Source: Pseudomonadota bacterium (GTDB taxonomy: Bacteria; Pseudomonadota; Gammaproteobacteria; Burkholderiales; Thiobacillaceae). Taken from it: a stretch of 64,000 bases of DNA. Numbering within the stretch: position 1 is the stretch's first letter; every line of letters begins with the position of its first letter. The notes beneath the pieces were generated by a model. It had not been told where the DNA came from, did no database searches, and saw only the letters and a list, made by a program, of their open reading frames with translations. The stretch is taken from positions 1-64,000 of the forward strand of contig JAJZRU010000006.1 of NCBI GenBank assembly GCA_021802555.1. The letters run 5' to 3'. Below are positions 46,928 through 55,396 of this stretch, in pieces. Made by a program: the position numbers and the translations under genes.

Positions 46928-47644
46928 TCAGGCGGCGCGGCGTTGCTCGAAGCGGAGGGCTTCTTCGATTTCTTTTTCGCCAACGCCGTAGTCTTCCGCC
47001 ATGTCTTCCAGCGAATCGCCTGCCTGGAAGCGATCGAAAATGATTTCTGTCGGCACAGCCGACTTGGTCAGCACAGGCCGGCCAAATGACAGGGAAGGAT
47101 CGATCACGATGGTCTTGGGTTGCTCGGCGGCATGTCCGTAACTGCGGCTGTACGGGAATAACCGAACCGGATTGCCCTTGCGATCCCTTTCAATGCGCGC
47201 CAGCGCGTCCATGAACTCGTCGCGCAGAGCTTCCTGGCCCTGCTGCGAAACATTCAACAGCTTTGAGGCCTGCTCCACGAACAGATCGATGCCGTTGGTC
47301 ATGAACTGGCGATCGATAAGCGGCCTGTCGGCACCCAACCGGTTGCGCACGTATTCAACGGCATCACGCACCTTGTGCAGCCGCACCCCGTGTATCTGTC
47401 GGATGGCCGCAAGGACATGCAATTCGCACAAATTGGCGAAGGACAGCAATTTGGCGTTTGGGTCGGCGGCTTGAATCACCGCCTTAAATTGCTTGGTCTT
47501 GCCATCACTGCGGTAACTCTGGCCAAAGCTCCAGGCTTTGACTGTTGCCAAGGGGAGGCTGAGCATATAGGCGGCCTCGTTGGCCGGATAGGCGGGCTTA
47601 TCGAAAACGGTGGCCTTTGTCAGACGTTGAGTCATGGGCGGCAT
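46928..47644 (-). CDS. DUF433 antitoxin-like DNA-binding protein
   Basis: 238 aa. The N-terminal part (PANEAAYMLSLPLATVKAWS) looks like a MerR-type helix-turn-helix. The C-terminal part is DUF433 (RPVLTKSAVPTEIIFDRFQA, then GDSLEDMAEDYGVGEKEIEE), also a winged-helix-like antitoxin domain. DUF433 genes are usually followed by a PIN-like DUF5615 toxin, but here only 22 bases separate its end from the convergent DUF1828 gene, so the toxin is absent. ATG 47635 is an alternative start. It closes the island next to ampG. Confidence 0.75.
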   Translation of the reverse strand: MPPMTQRLTKATVFDKPAYPANEAAYMLSLPLATVKAWSFGQSYRSDGKTKQFKAVIQAADPNAKLLSFANLCELHVLAAIRQIHGVRLHKVRDAVEYVRNRLGADRPLIDRQFMTNGIDLFVEQASKLLNVSQQGQEALRDEFMDALARIERDRKGNPVRLFPYSRSYGHAAEQPKTIVIDPSLSFGRPVLTKSAVPTEIIFDRFQAGDSLEDMAEDYGVGEKEIEEALRFEQRRAA

Positions 47645-47796
47645 CTTATCACTTCGATTTGACGGATGGCCGCTGCCTGCTTTTCAGTGCCGTGCCGCCC
47701 GGTTCACTACCCTTTCCCTGAGTGGCGGCCCTGTCGAGACGCCGCTTTCCAGAATGCGCCGGCCATGGGTGGCGCTCGCGTAAAATGGCGCTCCTC

Positions 47797-49311
47797 ATGT
47801 CCGCACTGTTTCCCGCGCTCCCCGCCCCCTTCGCCCGCGCCCATCGCCTGGCCGCCGTGCTGTTCCTCGGCTTCGCCTCGGGTCTGCCGTTGGCGCTGAC
47901 CGGCCAGGCCATGCAGGCCTGGCTCACGGTGTCGGGCGTGAACCTCGCCACCATAGGCTTCCTGGGTCTGGTGGGCGTGCCCTACACCTTCAAGTTTCTC
48001 TGGGCGCCGCTCATGGATCGCTTCGAGCCGCCCTGGCTGGGGCGGCGGCGCGGCTGGCTGGTGTTGACCCAGTTGAGCCTGGCGGGCGTGCTGCTGCTCA
48101 TGAGCGGACTCAATCCGGTGGCGCAGCCGGCGCTGTTCGCCGCTATTGGGGTGGGCGTGGCGTTTCTTTCCGCTTCGCAGGACATCGTCATCGACGCCTA
48201 TCGCACCGACGTGCTGGCGGCGCAGGAGCGCGGCCTGGGCTCGTCGCTCGCGGTGTTCGGCTACCGCCTGGCGATGATCGTGTCGGGCGGCGTGGCCTTC
48301 ATTTGGGCGCAGGAATGGGGCAGTTGGCCCAAGGTGTACGGCGTGATGGCGGGCCTCATGCTGGCCGCCGCGGGCGTGTCTTTCCTCCTGCTGCCGTCGC
48401 TCACCGCCGCGCCCAAGCCGGCGCCTGGCCATGCGGTGCGGGAACTGCGCGGTTTCGTCGCCCTGCTGGCGGGGGTGGCGGCGGGGGCGTGGCTGGCGCG
48501 CCTGGCGCTCATGGCTCTGGGGTTCGACCCGGACAGCGGCGATCCGTGGGTGGAACTGCTCTTCATACTGGCGTCCATCCTGGGGGCGCTGCCGCTGGGC
48601 TATTGGGCGGCGCGCAAGGCAGGGTTCGAGACTTTCACGCAGTCGCTCTCGAGCTATTTCAGCCGCGAAGGGGCGTGGGCCTTCCTCGCCCTCATCGTGC
48701 TCTACAAGCTGGGCGACGCCTTCGCCGGCAGCCTTACTACGCCCTTCCTCATCAAGGGCATGGCCTACACGCAGGCGGAGGTGGGCATCGTCAACAAGCT
48801 CATCGGCCTGTGGCTCACCATCGTCGGCGCGCTCGTCGCCGGCGCGGTGATGCTGCGCCTGCGCCTGGACCGCGCCCTGCTGGTGTTCGGCGTGCTGCAG
48901 TTGGTGTCCAACTTCGGCTTCTGGCTGCTGGCCGTATCGGGCAAGGGCGCCTGGGGTGACGTGGTGCTGCCGGCCTTCAACCTGGGCATCGTGCATCTGG
49001 ACACGCCCACGCCCATCGACCTCATGCTGCTCTTCGCCATCGCCGCCGAAAACCTCACCGGCGGCATGGGCACGGCGGCCTTCGTGGCGCTGCTCATGAG
49101 CTTGTGCAATCACCGCTACACCGCCACGCACTATGCGCTGCTGTCGGCCTTCGCGGCGGTGGGGCGCATCTATGTGAGCCCCTTGTCGGGCGTGCTGTCG
49201 CAGTCCATCGGCTGGCCGGCTTTCTTCGTGTTTTCCGTAGCGGCGGGGGTGCCGGGGCTGGTCATGGTGTGGTGGATGCGGCGCGGCATCCGTCAATTGG
49301 CACAGGCGTGA
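47797..49311 (+). CDS. ampG: AmpG family muropeptide MFS permease
   Basis: Major-facilitator permease (504 aa from this start) importing GlcNAc-anhydroMurNAc peptides for wall recycling. LFLGFASGLPLALTGQAMQAWL at the N-terminus, LWAPLMDRFEPPWLGRRRGW, SASQDIVIDAYRTDVL and FVALLMSLCNHRYTATHYALLSA are diagnostic. About 14 membrane helices. Start uncertain: ATG 47785 adds four residues. A TAAAAT hexamer at 47781 just before these ATGs suggests a leaderless or very short leader. Shares one base with the next gene (TGATG). Confidence 0.92.
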   Translation: MSALFPALPAPFARAHRLAAVLFLGFASGLPLALTGQAMQAWLTVSGVNLATIGFLGLVGVPYTFKFLWAPLMDRFEPPWLGRRRGWLVLTQLSLAGVLLLMSGLNPVAQPALFAAIGVGVAFLSASQDIVIDAYRTDVLAAQERGLGSSLAVFGYRLAMIVSGGVAFIWAQEWGSWPKVYGVMAGLMLAAAGVSFLLLPSLTAAPKPAPGHAVRELRGFVALLAGVAAGAWLARLALMALGFDPDSGDPWVELLFILASILGALPLGYWAARKAGFETFTQSLSSYFSREGAWAFLALIVLYKLGDAFAGSLTTPFLIKGMAYTQAEVGIVNKLIGLWLTIVGALVAGAVMLRLRLDRALLVFGVLQLVSNFGFWLLAVSGKGAWGDVVLPAFNLGIVHLDTPTPIDLMLLFAIAAENLTGGMGTAAFVALLMSLCNHRYTATHYALLSAFAAVGRIYVSPLSGVLSQSIGWPAFFVFSVAAGVPGLVMVWWMRRGIRQLAQA

Positions 49312-49982
49312 TGGCCGACTTCGGCTTGTTGTCGGCCTTCCTCGTGGGCTTGCTGGGCGGGGTGCATTGCGTGGGCATGTGCGGCGGCATCGTCACGGCG
49401 TTTTCGCTGCGCCGCGACGGGCAGCGGCCGGCCTTCAGTTTCCATCTTGCCTACAACTTGGGCCGCGTCGCCAGCTACACCTTCATCGGCGCGCTGGGCG
49501 GCGCGCTGGGCCGCAGCCTGTCGCTCACCGGCCTGGCGCACATGCAGAATCTGCTCTATGCCCTGGCCCAGGTCGTTCTGATCCTGCTGGGGCTTTATCT
49601 CGCCGGCTGGTCCTCCTGGGTGCTGGTGTTCGAGCGCGCCGGGGGTGTCTTGTGGCGGCGCCTGCAGCCGCTCTTCACGCGCCTGCTGCCGGTGCGCACC
49701 CTGCCGCAGGCCGTGCTGGCCGGCGCGGTGTGGGGCTGGCTGCCCTGCGGGCTGGTGTACTCGGTGCTCATCGCCACCCTGGCGGCCGGGGGTGCGGCGG
49801 GAGGGGCGGCGCTCATGCTGGCCTTCGGGTTGGGCACCCTGCCCAATCTGCTGGGCATGGGTGTGTTCGCCGCCGGCCTCAAGCCCTTCATGCAGAATCT
49901 TTGGGTGCGGCGCGCGGCCGGGCTCGCGGTGGCGGGTTTCGGGGTGTGGGGCTTGATCGCGCTGGTGCTGCGTTTCCTATGA
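49311..49982 (+). CDS. SafE/TauE-like sulfite exporter family permease
   Basis: 223-aa inner-membrane protein with about six helices. The family signature HCVGMCGGIVTAFSL near the N-terminus and WGWLPCGLVYSVL in the middle are clear. Members near cytochrome-oxidase assembly genes (CcoH/CcoS contexts) are thought to move copper or sulfur compounds. Here it is coupled to ampG and the substrate is unknown. Confidence 0.85.
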   Translation: MADFGLLSAFLVGLLGGVHCVGMCGGIVTAFSLRRDGQRPAFSFHLAYNLGRVASYTFIGALGGALGRSLSLTGLAHMQNLLYALAQVVLILLGLYLAGWSSWVLVFERAGGVLWRRLQPLFTRLLPVRTLPQAVLAGAVWGWLPCGLVYSVLIATLAAGGAAGGAALMLAFGLGTLPNLLGMGVFAAGLKPFMQNLWVRRAAGLAVAGFGVWGLIALVLRFL

Positions 49983-50411
49983 GAGTTTTTGCCTGACCCA
50001 GTCCAGATTGCGCTGCCATTCCGCTCGGCTGTGGCGAAAGCGCCGCGCCTTGAGGCGCGCGAGCCGCCAGGCCCACAGCGCCAAGGCGAGCAGGATCGTG
50101 AGATCGAAGCCGGCCAGGCCCAGCCCCACCGCGAGGCGCCGCGGCCCGTCCCAGGCCAGGGCCAGGATCAGCAGTTCGGCGAACAGCAGGGTCAGGAACA
50201 AAAAGAACAAACCCAGCGCCGTCGCCAGCGCCAGCCGCGCGAGGCGGCGGCCTTCCTCGGCCAGTTCGGCCCGGAACAGGGCGGCGCTGGTGCCGGCGTA
50301 TTCCAACGCCAGCCGCGCCGTGCGGCGGATGCGCAGAAAGCGCAGAACCAGCCCGGACAGTTCGGCGAGCGTCCCGTTGCAGCAGCGCCGGCCGGGGCGG
50401 GAGGAGGCCAA
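49977..50411 (-). CDS. YqjE-like phage-holin-family membrane protein
   Basis: 144 aa, two central membrane helices (about 60-80 and 90-115) with basic flanks, matching the YqjE / Actinobacterial holin-X superfamily. Overlaps the permease gene by 6 bases on the opposite strand and follows the DUF883 gene after 3 bases, the yqjD-yqjE arrangement of E. coli. Role unknown; relatives are stationary-phase membrane proteins. Confidence 0.8.
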   Translation of the reverse strand: MASSRPGRRCCNGTLAELSGLVLRFLRIRRTARLALEYAGTSAALFRAELAEEGRRLARLALATALGLFFLFLTLLFAELLILALAWDGPRRLAVGLGLAGFDLTILLALALWAWRLARLKARRFRHSRAEWQRNLDWVRQKLS

Positions 50412-50414
50412 ACC

Positions 50415-50798
50415 TCAGCGCCTTCCCAGCAGAAAGCCGATGATGATGCCCAGTGCAGCGGCGATGCCTACGGCCTTCCAAGGCTCCTCGCGCACATAAT
50501 CGTCGGTCTTGTGCGCCGCCTCGCGCGTGTGTGCGGCCACGCTGCGGCCGTACTCGCCGAGCGCGTCGCGAAGGTGGTCGATGCGCTCGCGCAGGCCATG
50601 TTCGAAGTGCCGCTCTTCGCCGCGCACGGCCTGTGCGAGTTCTTCCACGTCCGCGAGCAGCAGGCTCAGCTCGGAGGCGGTTTCCGACTTGCCCGACTTG
50701 AGCATCTCCTGCAGTTTGGCGCGCGTTTTCGCCAGATCGTCCATCAGCCGCCGGCTTGCGCTTTCCAGGCTGGCGTTTTCTTCCTGCACTGTGTCCAT
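50415..50798 (-). CDS. DUF883 / ElaB-YqjD family protein
   Basis: 127 aa: long amphipathic helix (coiled coil about 5-90), then a C-terminal EEPWKAVGIAAALGIIIGFLLGRR membrane anchor, the hallmark of ElaB/YqjD proteins that in E. coli tie ribosomes to the inner membrane in stationary phase. ATG 50798 follows GGGAG; a longer frame to 50828 lacks a site. Paired with the YqjE-like gene. Confidence 0.88.
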   Translation of the reverse strand: MDTVQEENASLESASRRLMDDLAKTRAKLQEMLKSGKSETASELSLLLADVEELAQAVRGEERHFEHGLRERIDHLRDALGEYGRSVAAHTREAAHKTDDYVREEPWKAVGIAAALGIIIGFLLGRR

Positions 50799-50867
50799 GA
50801 TCGTCTCCCGGCCGTAAGCCCACCCCATCCCTTGGGGGAGGCAGTCTCACTATAGGCCGGGGCGGTG

Positions 50868-51323
50868 TTATTGGAAGCGCTGCTGACGCCAGGCCTCGTA
50901 CACGGCGACGGCCACGGTATTGGAGAGGTTGAGGCTGCGCGAAGCCGGCCGCATGGGCAGGCGCAGGCGGACCTCGGGCGCGAACTCGGCATGGACGTGC
51001 GGCGGCAGGCCGCGCGTTTCGGCGCCGAACAGCAGCACGTCACCCGGAGCGTAAGCGGCCTCGTCATAATGCCGAACCGCCTGGGTGGTGTAGCACCACC
51101 AGGGATGTCCGGCCAGGGCGGCGCGCACCGCCGGCCAGGATTCGTGCACCTGGACCTGGGCGAATTCGTGATAATCCAGCCCGGCGCGGCGCAAGGATTT
51201 TTCGTCCAGGCGGAAGCCCAGGGGCTTGACCAGATGCAGGCGGCAGCCGGTATTGGCGGCCAGGCGGATGATGTTGCCGGTGTTGGGCGGGATTTCCGGC
51301 TGATAAAGGACGATGTCGAACAT
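50868..51323 (-). CDS. trmL: TrmL, tRNA (cytidine/uridine-34-2'-O)-methyltransferase
   Basis: SPOUT-class methyltransferase, 151 aa. MFDIVLYQPEIPPNTGNIIR, HLVKPLGFRLDEKSLRRAGLDYHE, LFGAETRGLPP and the knot motif LRLPMRPASRSLNLSNTVAVAVYEA are near-perfect. ATG 51323 chosen for the conserved MFDIVLY start. Divergent from gshA. Confidence 0.95.
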   Translation of the reverse strand: MFDIVLYQPEIPPNTGNIIRLAANTGCRLHLVKPLGFRLDEKSLRRAGLDYHEFAQVQVHESWPAVRAALAGHPWWCYTTQAVRHYDEAAYAPGDVLLFGAETRGLPPHVHAEFAPEVRLRLPMRPASRSLNLSNTVAVAVYEAWRQQRFQ

Positions 51324-51413
51324 GGCGAGGCTCTCGTGCGGTGCGTCATTGTCGCCCAAGGCGGTCGGCTTCCGTCTGTGGTGAAATACGCTTTTCGGCC
51401 TTCCTCAGACCCC

Positions 51414-52715
51414 ATGGTTCCCCACCTCACCACCGCGCTGTCCGGCCCCCTGTTCGAGCTGGAAAAGAAAATGCTCGATGCCCAGCCGGCCATCGAGTTC
51501 TGGCTGCGCCAGCAGTGGCAGGAGCACGCTTCGCCTTTTTATACCTCGGTGGATTTGCGCAATGCCGGCTTCAAGCTGGCGCCGGTGGACACCAATTTGT
51601 TCCCCGGCGGCTTCAACAACCTCAACCCGGATTTCATGGCGCTGTGCGTGCACGCGGCCATGTCCGGGCTGGAGCGCATCTGCAGCAACGCCCAGCGCCT
51701 GGTCATCGTCCCGGAAAGCCATACGCGCAACCTTTACTACCTGAAAAACGTTGCCGTGCTGGCGGGCATTTTGCGCCAGGCCGGCCTCATGGTGCGCATC
51801 GGCAGCCTGCTGCCGGATATTACCCAGCCCACGACCCTGGATCTGCCGAACGGCGGGCGCCTCACGCTGGAACCTCTCACGCGCCGGGGCAACCGCCTCA
51901 TGGTGGGGGAGGATTTCGATCCTTGCGCCGTGCTGCTCAACAACGATCTGTCCGCCGGCGTGCCGGACATCCTCAAAGGCATCGAACAGACCATCATGCC
52001 GCCGCTGTACTCCGGCTGGCACCAGCGCCGCAAGTCGCGCCACTTCGCGGCCTATAAGCGCGTGGCGGAAGACTTTTCCAAGCTGCTCAACATCGATCCC
52101 TGGTTCATCGATCCCTATTTCGAGCACTGCGGCAAAATCGATTTCCAGGCGCGCACCGGCGAGGGATGTTTGGCGGACAAGGTGGCGGGCATGCTGTCGC
52201 GCATCCGGGAAAAATACTGCGAACACGGCATTAGCCAGCAGCCTTTCGTCATTGTCAAGGCAGACGCCGGCACTTACGGCATGGGCATCATGAGCGTGAA
52301 AAGCCCCGACGACGTGAAGGATCTCAACCGCAAGCAGCGCAACAAGATGGCGGTGGGGAAGGAGGGCCTGGAAGTCACGGAAGTGCTCATCCAGGAGGGC
52401 GTGCCGACCTTCGAGAGCATCAACGAGGCGGTGGCCGAGCCGGTCGTGTACATGATCCATCATTACGTGGTGGGCGGCTTCTATCGTGTGCACACCGGCC
52501 GCGGCCCGGAAGAGAACCTCAATTCCCCCGGCATGCACTTCGTGCCCCTGGCTTTTGAAGGCGCCTGCCAGTTGCCCGACCGCTCCATGAGCCCGGATGC
52601 CGTGCCCAACCGCTTCTATGCCTACGGCGTCATCGCCCGCCTGGCCATGCTGGCTGCCAGCATGGAGCTGGACGAGACGCTCAACGAAATGGCCGCCGCC
52701 GGGAAAACGGCATGA
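51414..52715 (+). CDS. gshA: Glutamate-cysteine ligase, Acidithiobacillus type
   Basis: First enzyme of glutathione synthesis, 433 aa, of the separate family first seen in Acidithiobacillus ferrooxidans (unrelated in sequence to E. coli GshA). YTSVDLRNAGFKLAPVDTNL, FPGGFNNLNPDFM, PESHTRNLYYLKNV, VKADAGTYGMGIM and GGFYRVHTGRGPEENLNSPG are conserved blocks. It is followed in a 4-base overlap by gshB, which confirms the function. Confidence 0.93.
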   Translation: MVPHLTTALSGPLFELEKKMLDAQPAIEFWLRQQWQEHASPFYTSVDLRNAGFKLAPVDTNLFPGGFNNLNPDFMALCVHAAMSGLERICSNAQRLVIVPESHTRNLYYLKNVAVLAGILRQAGLMVRIGSLLPDITQPTTLDLPNGGRLTLEPLTRRGNRLMVGEDFDPCAVLLNNDLSAGVPDILKGIEQTIMPPLYSGWHQRRKSRHFAAYKRVAEDFSKLLNIDPWFIDPYFEHCGKIDFQARTGEGCLADKVAGMLSRIREKYCEHGISQQPFVIVKADAGTYGMGIMSVKSPDDVKDLNRKQRNKMAVGKEGLEVTEVLIQEGVPTFESINEAVAEPVVYMIHHYVVGGFYRVHTGRGPEENLNSPGMHFVPLAFEGACQLPDRSMSPDAVPNRFYAYGVIARLAMLAASMELDETLNEMAAAGKTA

Positions 52716-53650
52716 AACTGCTGTTCATCGTCGACCCGCTCGCGGGGCTCAAGCATTACAAGGATTCCAGCGTGGCCATGATGCGCGCCGCCGCGCGCCG
52801 TGGCCACGCCGTGTATGCCTGTCAGGCCAACCAGATGATGCTGCGCGACGGCCGGGTCTGGACACGGGCCGCAGAGCTGGCGCTGCGCGACGGCGCCGGC
52901 TGGTATGACGCAGGCGCGGCGGCCGTGCTCCCGCTGACCGATTTCGCCGGCGTGCTCATGCGCACCGATCCGCCGGTGGATGCCGACTATCTGGCCGCCA
53001 CGCATCTGCTGTCGCTGGCGGAGGCAGAAGGCGTGCGCGTGTTCAACCGCGCCGCGAGCCTTAGGGACTACAACGAGAAGCTCGCCATCTTCCGCTTTCC
53101 GCAGTTCATCGCCCCCACCCTGGTGAGCGCCGATGCCGGCGAGATCGGCGCCTTCCTCGCCGCTCAGGGCGACATCATCGTCAAGCCGCTGCACGGCATG
53201 GGCGGCCAGGGTGTGTTCCGCCTGACGCCGGTCGACCCCAACCGCAACGCCATCCTGGAAACGCTGACCGCGCACGGCCGCCATCTCATCATGGCGCAGC
53301 GCTATCTGCCGGCCATCGCGCAGGGCGACAAGCGCATCCTGCTCATCGACGGCGAGCCGGTGCCCTATGCGCTGGCGCGCATTCCCAAAATCGGTGAGAC
53401 GCGCGGCAATCTCGCCGCCGGCGGACGCGGCGAGGCGCGCCCGCTCACGGCCCGCGACGCGGAAATCGCTGGGGCGGTGGGGCCGGTGGCGCGCGCGGCG
53501 GGCCTGTTCCTGGTGGGCCTGGACGTGATCGGCGAGCATCTCACCGAAGTCAACGTCACCAGCCCCACGGGGTTTCAGGAAATCGCCGCGCAGACCGGCT
53601 GCGATGTGGCCGATCATTTCATCGCCGCCCTGGAGCTGCGTTGCGCCTGA
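52712..53650 (+). CDS. gshB: GshB, glutathione synthetase
   Basis: ATP-grasp ligase of 312 aa joining glycine to gamma-glutamylcysteine. LLFIVDPLAGLKHYKDSSVAMM at the start, MRTDPPVDADYLAATHLL, VKPLHGMGGQGVFR, RVL-like RILLIDGEPVPYALARIPK, GETRGNLAAGGRGEA and EVNVTSPTGFQEI are typical. ATGA overlap with gshA. Its last 10 bases overlap the apbE start. Confidence 0.96.
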   Translation: MKLLFIVDPLAGLKHYKDSSVAMMRAAARRGHAVYACQANQMMLRDGRVWTRAAELALRDGAGWYDAGAAAVLPLTDFAGVLMRTDPPVDADYLAATHLLSLAEAEGVRVFNRAASLRDYNEKLAIFRFPQFIAPTLVSADAGEIGAFLAAQGDIIVKPLHGMGGQGVFRLTPVDPNRNAILETLTAHGRHLIMAQRYLPAIAQGDKRILLIDGEPVPYALARIPKIGETRGNLAAGGRGEARPLTARDAEIAGAVGPVARAAGLFLVGLDVIGEHLTEVNVTSPTGFQEIAAQTGCDVADHFIAALELRCA

Positions 53651-54696
53651 AGCTCGGCATTCTCCTGCTGTTGGCGCTGGCGCTCACGGGATGCAGCCGC
53701 AGCCCTACGGTGACCGAGCGCCAGGCCTTCGTCTTCGGCACGCTGGTTGAGGTCGTGGTCTATGGTGCGCCCAAGGCGCAGGCGGAACGCGCCATCGACG
53801 CCGTGCTGGCGCGCTTCGACCGCTACAACCGCTCGCTCAATCCCTGGAAGCCCGGCGCGCTGTACGACGTCAACGCCGCTTTCGCCGCCGGCAGGCCGGC
53901 GCCGGTCGACGCCGAACTGGGCGCGATCCTGAACGACGCCAAGGGCTATGCGCAGCAGTCGCGGGAAACCTTCGATCCCGCGGTGGGCAACTTCGTGCGC
54001 CTGTGGGGCTTCGACCACGAAACCCCGGCCGCGCGTCTGCCCGACCCCAAGGCAGTGGCCGCGGTGCTGGCGACCCGCCCGTCCATGGCTCAAGTGACCA
54101 TCAAGGACGGCGTCGCCAGCAGCAGCAATAAAGAAGTGCGCGTCGACCTGGGCGGCTATGCCAAGGGCTATGCTCTGGGCGTGGCGGCGGTCATGCTGGA
54201 AAAGCGCGGCATCAGGAACGCACTCATCAACAACGGCGGCAACCTCTATGCGCTGGGCAGCCACGGCAAGCGACCCTGGGAAGTGGGCATCCAGAATCCG
54301 CGCAAGGCAGGGGTGATCGCCACCCTGGCGCTGAAAAGCGGCGAGGCCATAGGCACGTCGGGGGACTACCAGCGCTATTTCATGTTTGACGGCCGGCGCT
54401 ATTGCCATCTCATCGACCCGCGCACGGGCGCGCCCTCGCGAGCCATGCGCTCGGTCACCGTGCTGGTGGACGGCCCCGCTGCCGGGGTGCGTTCGGACGT
54501 GACCAGCAAGCCGCTGTTCATCGGCGGCATCGCCAACCTTCAGGAAAACGCTCGGCGCATGGGCGTGCGCGACTATCTGGCCATAGACCGCAGCGGCACG
54601 GCCTGGGTGTCCGCGCCCATGCTCAAGCGCCTGACCTGGGTGGACAAGCCGGCGGTGGTTCACGTCCTGCCCGACTGGCAGGGCGCGGCGTACTAG
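53641..54696 (+). CDS. apbE: ApbE-like FAD:protein FMN transferase
   Basis: Periplasmic lipoprotein of 351 aa that attaches FMN covalently to threonines of partner flavoproteins such as RnfG, RnfD or NqrC. Lipobox LTGC at residues 14-17; ETFDPAVGNFVRLWGF, VDLGGYAKGYALG, NNGGNLYALG and GTSGDYQRYF are the family motifs. TTG start overlapping gshB. No Rnf or Nqr genes lie in the window, so the target is elsewhere. Confidence 0.9.
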   Translation: MRLKLGILLLLALALTGCSRSPTVTERQAFVFGTLVEVVVYGAPKAQAERAIDAVLARFDRYNRSLNPWKPGALYDVNAAFAAGRPAPVDAELGAILNDAKGYAQQSRETFDPAVGNFVRLWGFDHETPAARLPDPKAVAAVLATRPSMAQVTIKDGVASSSNKEVRVDLGGYAKGYALGVAAVMLEKRGIRNALINNGGNLYALGSHGKRPWEVGIQNPRKAGVIATLALKSGEAIGTSGDYQRYFMFDGRRYCHLIDPRTGAPSRAMRSVTVLVDGPAAGVRSDVTSKPLFIGGIANLQENARRMGVRDYLAIDRSGTAWVSAPMLKRLTWVDKPAVVHVLPDWQGAAY

Positions 54697-54732
54697 AATA
54701 GCGCTCTCGTACCTTTTTTTGCCGCAATTGCA

Positions 54733-55146
54733 ATGATCGGAATCCTGCTGGTCGCCCACGGCAATCTGGGCGCAAGTCTCATCGACTGCGCCGCCCATAT
54801 TTTGGGCAGTGCGCCGGACAAAGTCGCGGCGCTCAACGTCACCTACCCGGAAGATCCCACCGCGATGCTGGAGAACGCCGCCCAGCTCATGCGCGAGCTG
54901 GACGATCCGGACGGCGTCCTGGTGCTCTCCGACATGTACGGGGCGACGCCCTGCAACACCGTGTGCCGGCTGCTCGATCCCGGCCACGTCGAGGCGGTGG
55001 CGGGCGTCAACCTGCCCATGCTGCTCAAGGTGCTCACCAATCGCCAGCTGCCGCTGGCGGAGCTGGCCGCCAAGGCCGAGCTGCGCGGGCGCGAGGGCAT
55101 CACCCACATCACGGAGCTGCTGTGCGATGCGACAAAGGGAGCTTGA
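54733..55146 (+). CDS. PTS mannose-family EIIA protein
   Basis: 137-aa cytoplasmic EIIA of the mannose class. MIGILLVAHGNLGASLI places the phosphorylated histidine at H9; VLSDMYGATPCNTVCRLL is the second conserved block. No EIIB, EIIC or EIID permease is encoded nearby, so this is a regulatory rather than a sugar-transport PTS, a common betaproteobacterial situation. Overlaps ptsH by 20 bases. Confidence 0.9.
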   Translation: MIGILLVAHGNLGASLIDCAAHILGSAPDKVAALNVTYPEDPTAMLENAAQLMRELDDPDGVLVLSDMYGATPCNTVCRLLDPGHVEAVAGVNLPMLLKVLTNRQLPLAELAAKAELRGREGITHITELLCDATKGA

Positions 55147-55396
55147 GATCGTCAACAAACTGGGTCTGCACGCGCGCGCATCCGCCAAGCTCACGCAACT
55201 GGCCTCGCGCTACAAAAGCCAGGTGTTCCTGAGCCGCAATGGCCGCCGCGTCAATGCCAAGAGCATCATGGGGGTGATGATGCTGGCCGCTGCCAAGGGT
55301 GCCAGCGTCCTGCTGGAGACCGAAGGGGACGACGAAGGCGAGGCCATGGAAGCCCTCACGGCGCTGGTCGCGGCGCGCTTCGGAGAGGCCGAGTGA
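55127..55396 (+). CDS. ptsH: HPr phosphocarrier protein
   Basis: 89 aa. The active-site histidine is H15 (NKLGLHARASAKLTQLA) and the regulatory serine S46 (NAKSIMGVMML), so it can also be a target of HPr kinase, whose gene is not in the window. ATG 55127 lies inside the EIIA gene; the stop overlaps the GTG start of ptsI. Confidence 0.95.
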   Translation: MRQRELEIVNKLGLHARASAKLTQLASRYKSQVFLSRNGRRVNAKSIMGVMMLAAAKGASVLLETEGDDEGEAMEALTALVAARFGEAE

